Origin: an uncultured Phascolarctobacterium sp.
Lineage (GTDB): Bacteria > Bacillota > Negativicutes > Acidaminococcales > Acidaminococcaceae
NCBI GenBank assembly: GCA_946002345.1
Contig: CAMFZA010000095.1
Span: forward strand, 1-6,591
Direction: 5' to 3'
Length of the DNA stretch: 6,591 bases
Under the pieces are notes generated by a model. It saw only the letters and a list, made by a program, of their open reading frames with translations, had not been told where the DNA came from and made no database searches. The translations under genes and the position numbers were made by a program. The first letter of the stretch is position 1; the number at the start of each line of letters is the position of its first letter. Below are positions 1 to 6,121 of the stretch, piece after piece.

Positions 1-440
1 ACCTGATACTGCTCCATATCAATGATCAAGCCATCATAAACGATGCGGGAAGCATCGCCCTTCTTATCCTGGGTACCAGCTCGGCGCAGCACCGCCTTGA
101 CCCTGGCCACCACCTCACGAGAATTGAATGGCTTGGTGATATAATCATCAGCACCAATCTCCAGACCGGCAATGCGATCATCATCCTCATCCTTAGCGGT
201 TACCATAATAATGGGCAAATCGGTCATCTTCCGCACCTGCTTGCACACTTCAATGCCATCCAAAACAGGCATCATTATATCCAAAAGCAAAATATCTGGT
301 TTTTCTGATTGCACCTTTAGGATAGCAGCTGCGCCATCCTCAGCCTCAATTACTTCAAAACCTTCCTTTTCAAAGTAAATACGCAAAATCTCACGAATCT
401 GTGCTTCATCATCAGCAATCAAAATTTTTTGCTTTGTCAT
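1..440 (-). CDS. OmpR/PhoB-family response regulator, N-terminal part (3' end outside window)
   Basis: DNA-binding response regulator of a two-component system; a partner histidine kinase would phosphorylate it and it would then control transcription. The reading frame starts with ATG at 440-438 and stays open to the window edge (146 codons), so the C-terminal winged-helix domain is mostly missing. The receiver domain covers about residues 4-121 and is complete: acidic pair D10-D11, phospho-acceptor D54 in LLLDIMMP, switch T81 in MVTAKD, and conserved K103 in the ITKPF motif. After a short linker, residues around 135-146 (VYDGLIIDME) look like the first strands of an OmpR-type output domain. 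The start is supported by AGGAG at 449-453 (minus strand), 8 nt from the ATG. It lies 133 bp downstream of the HD-GYP gene on the same strand but has its own good promoter. The exact regulon (PhoP-, ResD- or WalR-like) cannot be told from this part. Confidence 0.93.
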   Translation of the reverse strand, partial: MTKQKILIADDEAQIREILRIYFEKEGFEVIEAEDGAAAILKVQSEKPDILLLDIMMPVLDGIEVCKQVRKMTDLPIIMVTAKDEDDDRIAGLEIGADDYITKPFNSREVVARVKAVLRRAGTQDKKGDASRIVYDGLIIDMEQYQ

Positions 441-475
441 AGTTATCACTCCTGACATTACATGATGTTAAGCTA

Positions 476-484
476 ATTATATCA
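476..484 (-). promoter_or_regulatory. Extended -10 promoter for the response regulator gene
   Basis: On the minus strand the sequence TGATATAAT gives a perfect TATAAT (481-476) preceded by a TGn extension (484-482). No good -35 hexamer lies 16-18 nt upstream, which is acceptable for an extended -10 promoter. Transcription would start near 469, giving a leader of about 29 nt with the ribosome binding site at 453-449. This suggests the regulator does not depend on transcription from the HD-GYP gene. Confidence 0.6.
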
Positions 485-573
485 CAAAATGTCTTAAAGT
501 TTAGCTACGTTCACAAAAGATTCACCAAATATTGGTCCATTTCTTATCTTTGGGGCTGCCGAACCTGCTTGAA

Positions 574-2022
574 CTAGATATTTTCATCACAAGTGTTAAT
601 CTCTACCTTGCCCTCATGAATCAGTTGCAGCAAAAACTCCACAATTTCCCCATCCAGTTGAGTATTTTTGGCATGCTCCAGCTCACTCAAAATCTTTTCC
701 CTAGACAGGTGAGGACGATAAACACGGGTCGAATTCATAGCATCAAAGGTGTCGGCTACGGCAATAATGCGAGCCTCCAGAGGTATTTCCTTGCCGGTCA
801 GCTGATGTCCATAGCCCCTGCCATCAAAACGCTCGTGGTGGCACTTAGCACCCACGGCGATCAGGGGGAATTGGGAAATTTCCTCTAAAATGGCGCTACC
901 AATATCGGTGTGCTCCTTCATTTTAGCGTATTCTGCATCGGTCAGGGTGCCCCGTTTATTCAAAATCTCATCGGGAATAACCACCTTGCCAACGTCGTGC
1001 AAAAGTGCTACCCGATACAGATTATCAACCCTTTCCTTGCTCCAGCCCATGGCCTCCGCTATCTGGCGTGAATATTGGGCTACCCGGGCAGAGTGACCCC
1101 TAGTGTAATGGTCCTTGAGGTCGATGGCCTTGGCAAAGGAGCTAATCACCTGGTCCAAGAATTCTTCTGTTTCACGCTGCTTTTCCTGAATCCTTTGTAG
1201 GCGCCGCCGCATATACAGGCGATAGCCACCAAAAAGCAGTCCGACAAAAATAGTCAGAGGCAGAAGCACAAAGGCCGGATTTTCTGAATGCTTCTTTTCC
1301 TTGATCAGAGTATAAACCTTTTCCTGACTCAGCTTGCCCGTGCGCTGGTCGTAGATGCCCACATGCAGCTTATAGGTGCCACCGGCCAGATTAGTATAGG
1401 TGCGCTCCTTGTTGTCAAAGCGGCTGACCTTTTCAATTTTCTTATCAAAGCCCTCTAAATAACTGGATAAGATCACGTTGTTTAAGGAATTGGTCAGCAC
1501 ATAGGCCTTGTAGGTAATACGCGTGGCATCACTACTTATATGCAAAGGCTTGTCCTCATCCAAGGGATAGTCCACACCATCAATATTGATGCTGGGCACA
1601 CAAAACTTTTTCAGGCCGGAGCTTTGCTCCAAGCTGTCCAAATTCAGCTGGCACAAGCCATTTTGCAGGCATAGATAAAGCTTTTCATTGTTTTCGATGT
1701 AATTGAAGGAATTGGCAGTCAAGGCCCCGCTAAGGCCATCCCGTTGGCTCAAAACATAGTCATAGGAGCCATCCTTGAGCAGCTTGGAGGACCTGGTCAC
1801 ATAAATCCCCTGATTGCAGGTGACCAGCATTTCTCCATTTTGAGTAAAAATAAAGTCAAAATTATTAGTGCTTGGGAAATTTGCAATAGTTGTCAGTTCC
1901 CCATCCTTAAAATGAGCAATAGAGTTACCTGTGGAAATCCACATCCCCCCTGTTTCAGGGTCGGTAGCCATGCGCAAAATAACCCCCGCTCTGAGGCCAT
2001 CCTGTTGGTCCAGGTTGTACAC
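574..2022 (-). CDS. Membrane HD-GYP cyclic-di-GMP phosphodiesterase, C-terminal part of split sensor protein
   Basis: Reading from the first possible start (GTG at 2022-2020) gives 482 residues; the frame is actually open from 2052, just after the TGA. Residues 1-150 (numbering from the GTG) are the last propeller blades, 157-240 a Y_Y_Y-type domain, 249-270 a membrane helix followed by MRRRLQR, and 285-475 an HD-GYP domain. Visible metal/active-site residues are H310 (GHSARV), H342-D343 (LLHDVGK), H371, H395-H396 (CHHERFDG) and D424 (VADTFDAM), so the catalytic set looks complete. The signature reads GYG (403-405) where the family usually has GYP. HD-GYP enzymes linearise cyclic di-GMP, acting at the inner face of the membrane. 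The GTG has only a weak AGGGA about 10 nt upstream, so independent translation is doubtful, and without the N-terminal signal peptide the propeller remnant may not be exported. The stop is TAG at 576-574. Confidence 0.85.
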   Translation of the reverse strand: MYNLDQQDGLRAGVILRMATDPETGGMWISTGNSIAHFKDGELTTIANFPSTNNFDFIFTQNGEMLVTCNQGIYVTRSSKLLKDGSYDYVLSQRDGLSGALTANSFNYIENNEKLYLCLQNGLCQLNLDSLEQSSGLKKFCVPSINIDGVDYPLDEDKPLHISSDATRITYKAYVLTNSLNNVILSSYLEGFDKKIEKVSRFDNKERTYTNLAGGTYKLHVGIYDQRTGKLSQEKVYTLIKEKKHSENPAFVLLPLTIFVGLLFGGYRLYMRRRLQRIQEKQRETEEFLDQVISSFAKAIDLKDHYTRGHSARVAQYSRQIAEAMGWSKERVDNLYRVALLHDVGKVVIPDEILNKRGTLTDAEYAKMKEHTDIGSAILEEISQFPLIAVGAKCHHERFDGRGYGHQLTGKEIPLEARIIAVADTFDAMNSTRVYRPHLSREKILSELEHAKNTQLDGEIVEFLLQLIHEGKVEINTCDENI

Positions 2023-2052
2023 AATGTGGTCATCCCTAATCAGGTTGATGCC

Positions 2053-2055
2053 TCA
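2053..2055 (-). other. In-frame TGA inside a propeller blade
   Basis: The minus strand reads GTD-G-TGA-G-INLIRD. Aligned with the blade at residues 111-124 of the same protein (VGTNDSGIAMY), the TGA takes the place of serine 119. Codons one base from TGA that would suit this turn are GGA (Gly) and TCA (Ser); Cys and Trp codons are also one step away. The base after the stop is G. No other in-frame TGA is seen in any gene of the window. Confidence 0.9.
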
Positions 2056-3546
2056 CCCATCCGTGCCCACATAAATGTTCCCCTTATGCTCCAACAGGCA
2101 CAGCACCTGAGGATTGGACAAACCGTTTTTAGTAGTGAAGGTTTTTTCCACCTTGTCATTGCGAATCAGTGCCAGACCATCCCGGGTTCCCACATAGATA
2201 CTGCCGTCGCTGGACTCCATAATCACCCTACTGCGCTCATGGGGCAGGCCCTCCCTACGAGTAAAGCTCCTCATGGCTCCAGTCTCCGGATTATATTTTA
2301 ACAAGCCCAACTTGGAATAGGTCGCAATCCACAAATTGCCCTTGCTATCTACAATCACATGGCGTGTACGGGTAGTTTTGAGCAACTCGCTGATCGGTGT
2401 GGCTATAGGCTTATCACCCTTAAGAGTCACCAGGCCCCTGTCCGTCGCCACATAGGTGATGCCCTGATGCTTCAAAACGCTGTTCACTACTCTTGGGCTA
2501 ATGCCGGCTATGGCGAAAAGATTCCGGAAGCTATTAGATGTCAGCTTAGCTACCCCCATGCGAGAAGAGCTGAACCACATATTCCCCTCATAGTCAACCA
2601 TGATATTATCCACAGAATTATTGAACTGCATTTTGTCAATAACATGAAAGTTATCCAGCATATCAAAATAGCCCACGCCATTTTCCGTAGCTACCAACAA
2701 AATGCCATCAGCTCGCAAAAGTATATCGTTGACAGTGTGACGTCCTTCCATGGTCAACAGCTTCAGCACCCTTACTGTCCCATTTTCTATGCTTATTTGG
2801 GCCACTTTGTCCCCCGTGGTGCCCACCCAATATTGGTTTTCACTAAAAACATCGGGCTCCACAGCTACCACATTGCCAAAGCTAAAAGTATCCGCTGGAA
2901 AAAAGCTTTCTAAATCCCTACCCTGATAAACAAACATGTCACCGTTCTGGGTCAAACCGCACACTCTATTCCCCGGTGCAGGATGTAATTCCTTAATATA
3001 CTTGTTCGCTAGGCGAGTATCACCTTCACGGGTAATATAGTTATCCCGGTCCTTAAAGCTTAAGCCCTCGGTGGTGCCAATAAACATCAGGCCCTCGCTA
3101 TTTTCAGTAATATCACGGATAGTGTTGGAGGAAAGGCCATCCTTAAGCTGCCAAAACTGGAACTTGCCTTCCTTGTACATAGCTATGCCACTGTCATTGG
3201 TGCCAACATAAAGCTCATCCTTGTTGGAAACATATAGATTGGCTACACTGTAAATACCACTGCTCACGGGGTATTGGTAAAAGCTGGAGCCATCATAGCG
3301 AGTCAGGCCATTGTAGGTACCAATCCAGACAAAACCGTCCCTGGTCTGCACCACATCATTGGCTGCCGATGAGTCCAGGCCATTACTGTTGTCATATACC
3401 GTCTCCAAATAGCCAAACTCATCCAGAGTGTGGTGCAAAGCTGCAGTAGCCACCCGAAGGGGCACACATAGCACCAGCAGAGCGACGACTATGCCTGCCA
3501 CCTTTTTATAATATAACTGTAAAAGTTTATCCATCAATCGTTTCAT
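2053..3546 (-). CDS. Periplasmic/extracytoplasmic beta-propeller sensor, N-terminal part of split HD-GYP protein
   Basis: Encodes 497 residues before the TGA. The start ATG (3546-3544) has AGAGGG about 6 nt upstream; a second ATG five codons in is less well placed. Residues 1-14 are basic, residues 16-34 are hydrophobic, and RVATA-A around 31-36 looks like a signal peptidase site, so the chain is exported. The rest is a run of about 45-residue beta-propeller blades of the Reg_prop type, recognised by repeated motifs such as FVWIGTYNGLTRYDG (73-86), ELYVGTNDSGIAMY (111-124), LMFIGTTEGLSF (153-164), NLWIATYSKLGLLKY (404-418) and SIYVGTRDGLALIR (449-462). It ends within another blade, at IYVGTDG. 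Such propellers are known as ligand-sensing domains in hybrid sensor kinases and in GGDEF/HD-GYP proteins; the ligand cannot be predicted. If it terminates at the TGA, the product is a secreted, incomplete propeller with no output domain and probably no function. Confidence 0.85.
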   Translation of the reverse strand: MKRLMDKLLQLYYKKVAGIVVALLVLCVPLRVATAALHHTLDEFGYLETVYDNSNGLDSSAANDVVQTRDGFVWIGTYNGLTRYDGSSFYQYPVSSGIYSVANLYVSNKDELYVGTNDSGIAMYKEGKFQFWQLKDGLSSNTIRDITENSEGLMFIGTTEGLSFKDRDNYITREGDTRLANKYIKELHPAPGNRVCGLTQNGDMFVYQGRDLESFFPADTFSFGNVVAVEPDVFSENQYWVGTTGDKVAQISIENGTVRVLKLLTMEGRHTVNDILLRADGILLVATENGVGYFDMLDNFHVIDKMQFNNSVDNIMVDYEGNMWFSSSRMGVAKLTSNSFRNLFAIAGISPRVVNSVLKHQGITYVATDRGLVTLKGDKPIATPISELLKTTRTRHVIVDSKGNLWIATYSKLGLLKYNPETGAMRSFTRREGLPHERSRVIMESSDGSIYVGTRDGLALIRNDKVEKTFTTKNGLSNPQVLCLLEHKGNIYVGTDG

Positions 3547-3623
3547 AATAAGCCCTCTTTTACTTTCCCGAAAAGAATCAAAGTGCTATATTGAGACAAA
3601 TATACAGCATCATCGATATTATC

Positions 3624-3652
3624 ATTTTATCACATAACCTTCTCCACAACAA
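3624..3652 (-). promoter_or_regulatory. Sigma-A-type promoter for the propeller/HD-GYP gene
   Basis: On the minus strand, TTGTTG (3652-3647) is followed after 17 nt by TAAAAT (3629-3624), which also has a TGA extension directly before it. The -10 box matches the consensus at five of six positions and the -35 at three, with the TGn element compensating. Transcription would begin near 3617, leaving a leader of about 70 nt before the ATG. Confidence 0.55.
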
Positions 3653-3699
3653 AGAAAATTTTCAGTACTGCTTATGATTTTATTAAGCTCTCTAATCCC

Positions 3700-3744
3700 G
3701 AGGCTGAACATTAACCGGATAACAGGCAAAAATTGTTCATTTTT
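3700..3744. promoter_or_regulatory. PurBox-like inverted repeat upstream of purC
   Basis: The right arm, read on the minus strand from 3744 to 3732, is AAAAATGAACAAT and matches the Bacillus PurR box AWWWCCGAACWWT at 11 of 13 positions. The left arm, read on the plus strand at 3700-3712, is GAGGCTGAACATT and matches at 9 of 13. The arms face each other as PurBoxes do, with a 19-nt gap; the known arrangement has 16-17. The perfect core is TGAACA/TGTTCA. It lies about 60-105 bp upstream of the predicted purC transcription start, where PurR boxes are found in Bacillus. Both arms lack the second C of the consensus, so this is a candidate only. Confidence 0.4.
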
Positions 3745-3790
3745 TACGTTTTTTTATTTACCTTGGCTTATACATATGATAAAATTGACT

Positions 3791-3799
3791 TGCTATAGT
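3791..3799 (+). promoter_or_regulatory. Extended -10 promoter for purC
   Basis: TGCTATAGT combines a TGn extension with a -10 box that matches TATAAT at five of six positions. No clear -35 box lies 16-18 nt upstream; TTGACT at 3785-3790 is too close. Transcription would start near 3806, giving a leader of about 44 nt. A rival -10 is TATGAT at 3775-3780, which lacks a -35 too. Confidence 0.45.
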
Positions 3800-3849
3800 A
3801 TTGAAATGGCTTGGGTACTACAGCAAATTCACATTAGGGAGTAAATGAT

Positions 3850-4542
3850 ATGGCGAACAAACTAGTTTATGTAGGTAAAACCAAAAATGTTTATGCTATT
3901 GACAACGTCAACTATTTGCTGGAGTTCAAAGCTGACTGCACCGGCAAGGATCGCGTATTTGATCCCGGTGAAAACTCCGTTGGTCTGACCATTGAAGGCG
4001 TGGGCGATGTCAACCTACGCATGTCCATGTATTTCTTTGAAAAGATCAATGCAGCAGGCATTAAAACCCACTATGTAAATGCTGACTTGGCTAAAACCAC
4101 CATGGAAGTATTGCCCGCTAAGGTTTTTGGTAAGGGCCTGGAGGTTATTTGCCGCCACAAGGCTGTAGGCAGCTTCTTCCGTCGTTATGGCCAATACATT
4201 GAAGAAGGCGCAGATTTGCCCGCTTATGTAGAAACCACCTTCAAGAACGACGAGCTGGGCGACCCGCTGGTTACCAAGGACGCACTGGTTATTTTGGGCG
4301 TAATGACCGAAGAGCAATATGAAGCTATCAAGGAAATGACCCAAAAGATTACCCAAATCGTAGCTGACGACCTGAAGGAAAAAGGTCTCGTGCTTTACGA
4401 CATTAAATTTGAATATGGCTATGATGCTGAAGGCAAAGTAATGTTGATTGACGAAATCGCTTCCGGCAACATGCGCGTGTACAAGGATGGCAAGTACATC
4501 GATCCCATGACCCTTTCCAAGCTATTCTTTGCACAAGTATAA
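3850..4542 (+). CDS. purC: SAICAR synthase (PurC), divergent variant
   Basis: Phosphoribosylaminoimidazole-succinocarboxamide synthase joins CAIR and aspartate with ATP hydrolysis in purine synthesis in the cytosol. The 230-residue length is typical of bacterial PurC. Recognisable parts are the N-terminal [11 protein letters not shown] (8-18), GIKTHY (70-75), the core [18 protein letters not shown] (97-114; usual form LEVVVRNIAAGS-KRYG), [14 protein letters not shown] (131-144), and YDIKFEYG (183-190; the D-x-K-x-E-F-G signature). Two conserved segments differ from the textbook enzyme: FKDDAT is [15 protein letters not shown] (26-40), and the DE-x-SPD segment is DEIASGNMR (201-209), lacking the proline and aspartate. 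The start ATG has AGGGAG at 3836-3841, 8 nt upstream. The gene stands alone with its own promoter and terminator, not in a pur operon, so a paralogue with altered role is possible. Family assignment is firm; exact activity less so. Confidence 0.9.
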   Translation: MANKLVYVGKTKNVYAIDNVNYLLEFKADCTGKDRVFDPGENSVGLTIEGVGDVNLRMSMYFFEKINAAGIKTHYVNADLAKTTMEVLPAKVFGKGLEVICRHKAVGSFFRRYGQYIEEGADLPAYVETTFKNDELGDPLVTKDALVILGVMTEEQYEAIKEMTQKITQIVADDLKEKGLVLYDIKFEYGYDAEGKVMLIDEIASGNMRVYKDGKYIDPMTLSKLFFAQV

Positions 4543-4561
4543 ATAAGACTAACATAAAATG

Positions 4562-4600
4562 AACCCATGCTTCCCTCAAAAAGAGAAGCATGGGTTTTTC
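4562..4600 (+). terminator. Rho-independent terminator of purC, possibly shared with the symporter
   Basis: A perfect 12-bp stem, AACCCATGCTTC (4562-4573) with GAAGCATGGGTT (4585-4596), encloses an 11-nt loop and is followed by a T-rich tract (TTTTTCTTTT, 4595-4604). It begins 20 nt after the purC stop. The symporter gene ends at 4651 on the opposite strand and runs into the same hairpin; in that direction the trailing sequence CATTTTATG is a poorer U-tract, so the hairpin may act both ways with unequal strength. Confidence 0.93.
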
Positions 4601-4650
4601 TTTTACCACTTTTTTAAGTTTAAAGCATCATCCGCCCGATAAGCTAGTTC

Positions 4651-6024
4651 TTAACCCTTGCAGAAAATGGCTATATAGCCATTGACAAAGATGTACAGCA
4701 CGATAAGAGGCAGAATATAGGTAGCATAAAAGCGAATCCATTTGGGGAAGGCTACGCCCTCGCCAGTATCAGCTTCGCGAATGAAGTTATCCCAGCCCCA
4801 ACCATAACGGCTAGTGCAAAAGGATAGATAAACCAAGCTGCCCAAGGGCAACAGATTGTTGCTGACGATAAAATCCTCCAAATCTAAAATGCAGCTGCCC
4901 TTGCCCATGGGTTGGATGTGGCTCCAAACATTGAAGCCCAAAACGCAGGGCATGGAAAGCAGGATGATTCCCACAATACTATAGCGGATTACTTTTTTGC
5001 GCCCCCAGCCCGTCAAATCGCAAATGCAGGAGGTAATGTTCTCGAACACCGCGATAACGGTGGACATGGCAGCAAACAGCATGAAGAGGAAGAATAAAGT
5101 GCCCCAAATACGACCACCGCTCATGGCGTTGAACACATTGGGCAGCGTCACAAAGAGCAAATTGGGACCACTGCCAGGATTGACGCCAAAGCTAAAGCAG
5201 GCAGGAAAAATAATCAGTCCGGAAATAATGGCCACAAAGGTATCCAAACCCATAATCCACATAGCTTCGCCGGTCAGGCGCTGTTCCTTGCCAATATAGC
5301 TGCCAAAAATAGCCAAAGAACCAATCCCCAGACTCAAGGTGAAAAAGGCCTGACCCATGGCAGCAAAGACAACCTCGCGCACACCATGCTCAACGATTTT
5401 ATTAAAATCAGGATACAGGTAGTACTTGAGACCCTCGCTGCTATTGGGAAGCATAATGGAATTGACTGCCAAAACAAGCATCAAAAGCAACAGACAGGTC
5501 ATCATGGTCTTGGTGATGCGCTCGACGCCGTCCTTGACGCCCAAATAGCACACCCCAAAGCACAAAAGTACGATGGTGATCATGTTCAGGGCCATGGTAT
5601 AAGGGTCGCTCAATAGGGCACCAAAAATCTGGCCCACGCCCTTGGCATCAAGGCCCACAAAGCCGCCCATGGCCATCTTGTAGAAATAATACAGCATCCA
5701 ACCGGAGACTGTGGTATAGAACATCATCAAAATAACATTGCCTGCAATGGCACCATACTTGTACCAATGCCATTTACTCCCGCGGGGCTCCAAAACATCA
5801 AAGGATTTGGCCGCACTGCGCACACTGGCGCGACCCACGGCGAATTCCGCAACCATAATTGGCAACCCTAAAAGCAACAGGAAGCATAAATAAATCAAAA
5901 CAAAGGATGCACCGCCGTATTGGCCGGTGATGAAGGGAAAACGCCATACATTGCCAAGTCCAATGGCACATCCTGCAGAAATCAAAATAAAGCTAACACG
6001 TGAGGAAAAGCTCTCGCGTTCCAA
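4651..6024 (-). CDS. Neurotransmitter:sodium symporter (NSS/SNF) family amino acid transporter
   Basis: Sodium-coupled uptake of an amino acid or related amine across the inner membrane; the substrate cannot be read from the sequence. The protein has 457 residues with about eleven predicted helices (roughly 10-30, 38-64, 86-118, 143-161, 171-192, 217-241, 253-280, 303-332, 344-363, 385-403, 430-453), as in bacterial members such as MhsT and TnaT. TM1 carries the family signature GCAIGLGNVWRFPF (18-31), whose backbone and N25 correspond to the sodium/substrate site of LeuT. TM6 has GQAFFTLSLGIGSL (224-237), the unwound segment at the substrate site, and TM8 has FAAMSTVIAVFENI (317-330) with the serine/threonine expected at the second sodium site. 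Translation starts at TTG (6024-6022): GGGAGG at 6038-6033 lies 8 nt upstream and any later ATG would remove TM1. It converges on purC and may be transcribed alone or with the upstream exported-protein gene. Confidence 0.92.
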   Translation of the reverse strand: MERESFSSRVSFILISAGCAIGLGNVWRFPFITGQYGGASFVLIYLCFLLLLGLPIMVAEFAVGRASVRSAAKSFDVLEPRGSKWHWYKYGAIAGNVILMMFYTTVSGWMLYYFYKMAMGGFVGLDAKGVGQIFGALLSDPYTMALNMITIVLLCFGVCYLGVKDGVERITKTMMTCLLLLMLVLAVNSIMLPNSSEGLKYYLYPDFNKIVEHGVREVVFAAMGQAFFTLSLGIGSLAIFGSYIGKEQRLTGEAMWIMGLDTFVAIISGLIIFPACFSFGVNPGSGPNLLFVTLPNVFNAMSGGRIWGTLFFLFMLFAAMSTVIAVFENITSCICDLTGWGRKKVIRYSIVGIILLSMPCVLGFNVWSHIQPMGKGSCILDLEDFIVSNNLLPLGSLVYLSFCTSRYGWGWDNFIREADTGEGVAFPKWIRFYATYILPLIVLYIFVNGYIAIFCKG

Positions 6025-6062
6025 AAAAATAACCTCCCTAAAAAAGTAAATATCCCCCTACT

Positions 6063-6101
6063 ATTTCCTTATTATATTTCCTTATTATATTTTCTTATTT
6101 T
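6063..6101. repeat. Three 13-bp tandem repeats with embedded -10 boxes
   Basis: The unit ATTTCCTTATTAT occurs at 6063-6075 and 6076-6088 without change and at 6089-6101 with two substitutions (ATTTTCTTATTTT). Read on the minus strand, each junction forms TATAAT, at 6076-6071 and 6089-6084, facing the symporter start. A TTAACA (6117-6112) could serve as -35, but it is 22 nt from the nearer TATAAT, longer than the usual 17. The repeat may set or vary the promoter strength; slippage would change the number of boxes. Confidence 0.75.
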
Positions 6102-6121
6102 CTCTCTAGTCTGTTAAATTA

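Larger units (their letters stand above)
574..3546 (-). pseudogene. Propeller-sensor/HD-GYP gene as a whole, interrupted by one in-frame TGA
   Basis: The two reading frames listed separately below lie in the same frame with only the TGA at 2053-2055 between them; read through it, they make one protein of 990 residues (497 + X + 492). The order is then: signal peptide (about 15-36), roughly fourteen beta-propeller blades of the two-component regulator type (about 45-660), a Y_Y_Y-type immunoglobulin-like domain (about 665-748), one membrane helix (about 757-778), a short linker, and a cytosolic HD-GYP domain (about 795-980). This is a complete and familiar architecture, so the ancestral gene was surely one unit. 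With standard decoding the gene is split and the enzyme part is uncoupled from its sensor. There is no other stop or frameshift in the 990 codons. It may be a recent nonsense allele, a sequence error, or, less likely, a recoded stop. I am confident of the single-gene origin and unsure of its present status. Confidence 0.7.
3547..3849. promoter_or_regulatory. Divergent intergenic region between the HD-GYP gene and purC
   Basis: This 303-bp AT-rich stretch has no convincing reading frame. It contains a minus-strand promoter for the sensor gene, an inverted repeat resembling PurBoxes, T-rich runs around 3740-3757, and a plus-strand promoter for the purC-type gene. I find no purine riboswitch core and no T-box. 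The individual sites are listed separately. Confidence 0.7.

Noticed and set aside
532..888. Plus-strand open frame of 118 codons
   Set aside because: It lies antisense to the HD-GYP domain, whose catalytic motifs prove the minus strand is coding; it has no ribosome binding site or recognisable domain.
2053..2055. Whole-genome reassignment of TGA to tryptophan or glycine
   Set aside because: Tryptophan and glycine use standard codons throughout and this is the only in-frame TGA among roughly 1,970 codons of the window; a reassigned TGA would be frequent.
1744..2301. Plus-strand open frame of 185 codons spanning the TGA site
   Set aside because: It is antisense to propeller coding sequence on both sides of the TGA; its translation has no recognisable domain or signal, so it does not explain the interruption.
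2359..2913. Plus-strand open frame of 184 codons
   Set aside because: It is a shadow of the propeller region on the minus strand; high histidine/isoleucine content and no family resemblance.
3845..3847. Alternative ATG five bases before the purC start
   Set aside because: It is out of frame, reaches a TAG after six codons, and sits only 3 nt from the ribosome binding site.
3547..3849. Purine riboswitch or T-box upstream of purC
   Set aside because: The predicted leader is only about 44 nt, and I find neither the conserved riboswitch loops nor a leader terminator.
4015..4609. Minus-strand open frames opposite purC and across its terminator
   Set aside because: The plus strand encodes PurC through this stretch and the second frame overlaps the terminator hairpin; neither has a start signal.
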